Shown here one piece after another: positions 60,405 to 64,000 of a DNA stretch of 64,000 nucleotides (positions are counted from its first letter, which is position 1; every line of letters begins with the position of its first letter). The stretch covers positions 620,001 to 684,000 of the forward strand of contig JAMPIV010014832.1 in the NCBI GenBank assembly GCA_024509875.1. Reading direction: 5' to 3'. Both the position numbers and the translations under genes were made by a program. The notes under the pieces were generated by a model that searched no databases, was not told the DNA's origin, and saw nothing but the letters and a program-made list of their open reading frames with translations. Origin of the DNA: Oreohelix idahoensis (Eukaryota > Mollusca > Gastropoda > Stylommatophora > Oreohelicidae).

Positions 60405-61690
60405 AATTCTCGTGTGTACAATTGTTGTCTAGAGTGGGTAATGTTACATAGGTTCTCGAGTGGGTAATGTGACATAGGTTCTCGAGTGGGTAATGTTAGA
60501 TAAGTTTATGGTGTACAGTTGTTGTCTTGAGTGTGTAATGTTAGATATGTTTATGGTGTATAATTGTTGTCTTGAGTGGGCAATGTTAGATAGGTTTATG
60601 GTTTACAATTGTTGTCTTGAGTGGGTAATATTAGATAAGTGTATGGTGTACAATTGTTGTTATGAGTGGGCAGTGTTAGATAGGTTTATGGTTTACAATT
60701 GTTGTCTTAAGTGGGTAATGTTACCCAGGTGTGTGGTGTACAATTGTTGTCTTGAGTGGGCAATGTTAGATAGGTTTATGGTGTACAATTGTTGTCTTGA
60801 GTGCGCAATGTTAGATAGGTTTATGGTGTACAATTGTTGTCTTTAGTAGGCAATGTTAGATAGGTGTATGGTGTACAGTTTTTGTCTTGAGTGGGCAAAG
60901 TTAGATAGGTTTATGGTTTACAATTGTTGTCTTGAGTGGGTAATGTTACATAGGTGTATGGTGTACAGTTTTTGCTATGAGTGAGTAATGTTACATAGGT
61001 GTATGGTGTACAGTTTTTGCTATGAGTGAGTAATGTTACATAGGTGTATGGTGTACAATTGATGTTATGAGTGGGTAATGTTACATAGGTGTATGGTGTA
61101 CAGTTTTTGCTATGAGTGAGTAATGTTACATAGGTGTATGGTGTACAATTGATGTTATGAGTGGGTAATGTTACATAGGTGTATGGTGTACAGTTTTTTG
61201 CTATGAGTGAGTAATGTTACATAGGTGTATGGTGTACAATTGTTGTTATGAGTGGGTAATATTACATAGGTGTATGGTGTACAATTGTTGTTATGAGTGG
61301 GTAATATTACATAGGTGTATGGTGTACAACTGTTGTTATGAGTGGGTAATATTACATAGGTGTATGGTGTACAATTGTTATGAGTGGGTAATATTACATA
61401 GGTGTATGGTGTACAATTGTTGTTATGAGTGGGTAATATTACATAGGTGTATGGTTTACAGATGTTGTTATGAGTGGGTAATGTTAGATACGTGTATGGT
61501 GTACAATTGTTGTTATGAGTGGGTAATGTTAGATAAGTGTATGGTGTACAATTGTTGTTATGAGTGGGTAATGTTAGATAAGTGTATGGTGTACAATTGT
61601 TGTTATGAGTGGGTAATGTTAGGTAAGCGTATGGTGTAAAATTGTTTTTCTGAGTGGATAATGTTACATAGGCGTATGGTGCACAATATT
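60405..61690. repeat. 45-bp minisatellite, ~27 copies
   Basis: The unit is tgagtgggtaatgttagata, ggtttatggtgtacaattgt, tgtct. Since 45 is a multiple of three, stretches read as 15-residue repeats of the type MLDRFMVYNCCLEWV (60493-60846, 61214-61639). Single-base indels in several units break the frame, so I treat it as non-coding. Confidence 0.95.
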
Positions 61691-62628
61691 CTATATGGAA
61701 AACCTGGTTATTATAAAACGTTAAGTTTGCGGCTTAGTAAAATTATTTCGCTTCTGGCCGTTTGCGAAACGCTGATTATTTCTGCCAGTGATCAGGCAGA
61801 TAATGGAGATAATGAAGCGTGATAATGTATGAAGAGAAGCGTGTTTGGTCATAGTTCTTCGACGGTCTCCTTTCTAAATGAGTAAATATCGTTTTTATAG
61901 GCGTCAGGAAACCGTTTTTCTGGGCTTCTGTCATGCATTCATCATTAGCTATTTTAGCTGCCTTTGTGATTATACATTTTTTTTTCCATGAGAAAGCATA
62001 TCTCTTTTGTCTCCTGTGTTTTTCTCATTTGAATCGAATGAGACAATAAAAGATCGATGTATGTGGAGAGACATCATCACCTACGCCTCGCGTTCCGACA
62101 TTTTGTTATGATAACATGCATTCACTATCATCATACGTTTATAAACTTGGGCTATTTAAATGAAAGTCAGAAGTGTCTGCTGCAACATTCTGTTACGTGT
62201 CATTGTATACCTCTTTAAAGGTCATATCACTTTAGTCTCTCCTCAGAATTTACAACTGTCGTCCAACTGAACTCAATCACCAAAAACATGTCTACTAGTC
62301 AGATGTGTTATAAAAGTGCTTGGTTTAAATTGTGCTCGCTTCATCTTCGTTCATGAATGCTCTTTCGTGACATCTTCATCACCACAAAACTGTCTGGTCT
62401 CATGATCTTTTTTGGCTCTTTAATCTGAGAACTATGCAAATGTTATCGACTTCGTTTCATCACATGGCAACACACTTAAGTCAGAAATAAAATGTATATA
62501 TGCAGTTGATTTAATAAATCAGTAACTGTGTGAGCGAATGCACGAGAGAAAGAAATATTTAATTAAGTAAACACGTGACTTCTTTTTGGTTAAATATTTA
62601 TTTGATTTGTTTTAATGCTTCTTTTCAG
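61691..62628. other. Intron-like sequence upstream of the Kazal exon
   Basis: No other exon seen. Contains a LINE scrap near 62060-62100. The last 20 bp, ending ttttaatgcttcttttcag, form a good polypyrimidine tract and splice acceptor. Confidence 0.5.
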
Positions 62629-62841
62629 CGCCTTGCTATTTATACTTTTGCCCATTCGGGGCGACTTGTCACGTGAACGAATCAACAAACTGGCCTGCAT
62701 GTGTGTGCGAGCAGAGATGCAGCAAAATATTTGCTCCAGTTTGCGGCAGCGATGGCGCGACGTACACCAACTTGTGTATGCTGGACAGAGCCTCATGCAT
62801 TCATAACAGGAAAATAAAAGTTATAGCGCATGGGCAGTGTG
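62629..62841 (+). CDS. Exon: agrin-like follistatin/Kazal domain
   Basis: One exon of a secreted or extracellular-matrix protein. After acceptor tttttcag-type sequence ending at 62628, it encodes PCYLYFCPFGATCHVNE (follistatin N-lobe style), ACVCEQRC, then FAPVCGSDGATYTNLCMLD and RASCIHNR, ending HGQC, before donor gtgagt at 62842. The cysteine spacing and the PVCGSDGxTYxNxC signature define a Kazal domain of the agrin/follistatin class. Single domains of this kind inhibit serine proteases or serve as structural modules. Both flanking introns are phase 1, so the 213-bp exon is a symmetrical module. The rest of the gene lies outside or is not recognised here; whether it is agrin itself or another multi-Kazal protein is inference. 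Confidence 0.9.
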
Positions 62842-63009
62842 GTGAGTACCGGTGTTTGAATGCTAAACTTAAAAAGACTGGTAATAATAAGTGGTTGGTG
62901 ACAAGAGTTTAAAGATTTAACTTACTTTGGCTTTTGAGGTTCATGACGAGAAAAAAGTCTAGAATTAGCAGCAGCATTTAAAAGAAAGTAATAATAAAGA
63001 ATAGCACCA

Positions 63010-63145
63010 GTGCGCCCTCAAGCATGTCGTACAAGGCAACTAATATGAGGTTGTACCTGGGGACTGGCAACATTATCATATAAAACAAATTGCTCCAGAA
63101 CCCACCACTACAAGAATATGGTAATGGTTGGTGCAGAAGCTTCCA
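63010..63145 (-). repeat. Dispersed repeat, copy 2
   Basis: Matches 58880-59008 (agcatgtcgtac, actaatatgaggtt, ggtgcagaagcttcc). Here it lies about 170 bp downstream of the Kazal exon donor, presumably in the intron. Confidence 0.65.
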
Positions 63146-63210
63146 CAAGAGGACCAACTGCAGTGGTGACTCAATGCTCCGTAAGGAGCTCAAAGAAAAC
63201 CGATGACAGG

Positions 63211-63330
63211 GTTGTGCAGGTGGATCACACAGCCCATAGACACTCATCTAGTTGTGCAGGTGGATCACACAGCCCATAGACACTCATCTAGTTGTGCAGG
63301 TGGATCACACAGCCCATAGACACTCATCTA
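63211..63330. repeat. 40-bp tandem repeat, 3 copies
   Basis: Three essentially identical copies of gttgtgcaggtggatcacac plus agcccatagacactcatcta, starting at 63211, 63251 and 63291. Their identity suggests very recent duplication. Confidence 0.97.
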
Positions 63331-64000
63331 GTTGGCTGTAGGTCCTAGGGTCATGGGTGACTTATGTTCATGTTTGGTGGCTCAGTGTTTTAGGATGGAC
63401 GAAGTGATCACACCATATGCAGAAAGTGACAGCCTCAGATGCACCTGGCAGACTGGCAGTGTGATGGTCATGTGACAGCACTGACAGTATGCAGTGCCAG
63501 ATCTAGGTGTGTCTGCATGAACGGTGTTGTCACTGACAGCATATGATGTTATCATTTTGTTTGTCTTGAAAAAAAAAGGTGTGTATCCATTCAGCATTGT
63601 CATATTTCATTCACAGCTCAAGATCTACAACAAAATAGATGGCTATGGACCTAAGTGAATCACCATGTAGTTGTCATTATTGTTGTCGTGATATTGTTGA
63701 TAGTGGTTGTAGTAATAGTAGTGGTGGGGAAGTAGAAAAAGAAAGACAATAGATAATGACAGTGAAGACAGGAACGACAAGAATGAATGTGTTTTCAGAC
63801 GCTGGTAGTCAATTACGAAATGTATTATTAAAAACATGTCACTAATTTTTTACGGACGGACGTATACTTGACATGTACAGAAGTTTCGTTGTTTCCTCCT
63901 TCCATGTTTTTTAATATATCTATATTTACCCTACTTTCCCGCAGCGTTTATCGTCATCATTTGTTATTCGTATTTTTGATCGTCTTTTGCTAGCTTTGAT
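63331..64000. other. Non-genic, probably intronic
   Basis: Nothing recognised; short simple repeats near 63670-63720 (gttgt/gtagtaat). Confidence 0.45.

Overview
This is a repeat-dominated window from an animal nuclear genome. Evidence: AT-rich, intron-like sequence; long (CT)n, (GA)n and (TA)n microsatellites; several minisatellites; APE-type LINEs, tRNA-headed SINEs, mariner and hAT DNA elements; and one spliced exon with 'ag' acceptor and 'gtgagt' donor. The repeat mix fits a lophotrochozoan, perhaps a gastropod mollusc, but nothing here fixes the species. I see no bacterial genes, rRNA, CRISPR array or complete cellular gene. All identities and percentages below were judged by eye.

The only convincing host coding sequence is one exon at 62629-62841 (+). 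It encodes a follistatin-like/Kazal domain of the agrin type and is flanked by phase-1 introns, so the right end probably lies inside an agrin-like or other multi-Kazal gene.

The centre (14963-28486) is an LTR retrotransposon on the minus strand with Ty3/gypsy-like proteins but Ty1/copia-like order: LTR, gag, integrase parts, reverse transcriptase, RNase H, polypurine tract, LTR. This is the organisation described for Gmr1-like elements. Its LTRs are long (about 2.33 kb once nested insertions are removed) and end in the inverted repeat TGTGGTG/CACCACA. The copy is dead: the gag carries a (GA)n expansion, the protease and the integrase catalytic core are absent, frames are broken, and LINEs and another LTR are inserted into it. 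A second polypurine tract and a piece of 3' leader lie beyond the right LTR, suggesting a former tandem.

Four further LTRs of the same superfamily stand alone (24185-26814, 35126-37574, 42600-44980, 50284-52714). Each has TG...CA ends and a 5-bp target duplication, perfect in three and 4/5 in one.

Other regions: 1-4300 is non-genic with a large (CT)n block; 4.3-5.3 kb has a LINE 3' end and a SINE; 6.0-7.25 kb has three minisatellites, one open on both strands; 8.5-11.5 kb holds remnants of a second gypsy-type element with a GC-rich retroposon inserted; 12.6-13.6 kb is a LINE 5' end; 28.5-33.4 kb is a nest of LINE fragments, minisatellites and hAT remains; 40.2-41.5 kb is a mariner; 49.8-53.7 kb is a GA/TA minisatellite split by a solo LTR; 58.9-61.7 kb holds 19-bp and 45-bp minisatellites around a LINE remnant.
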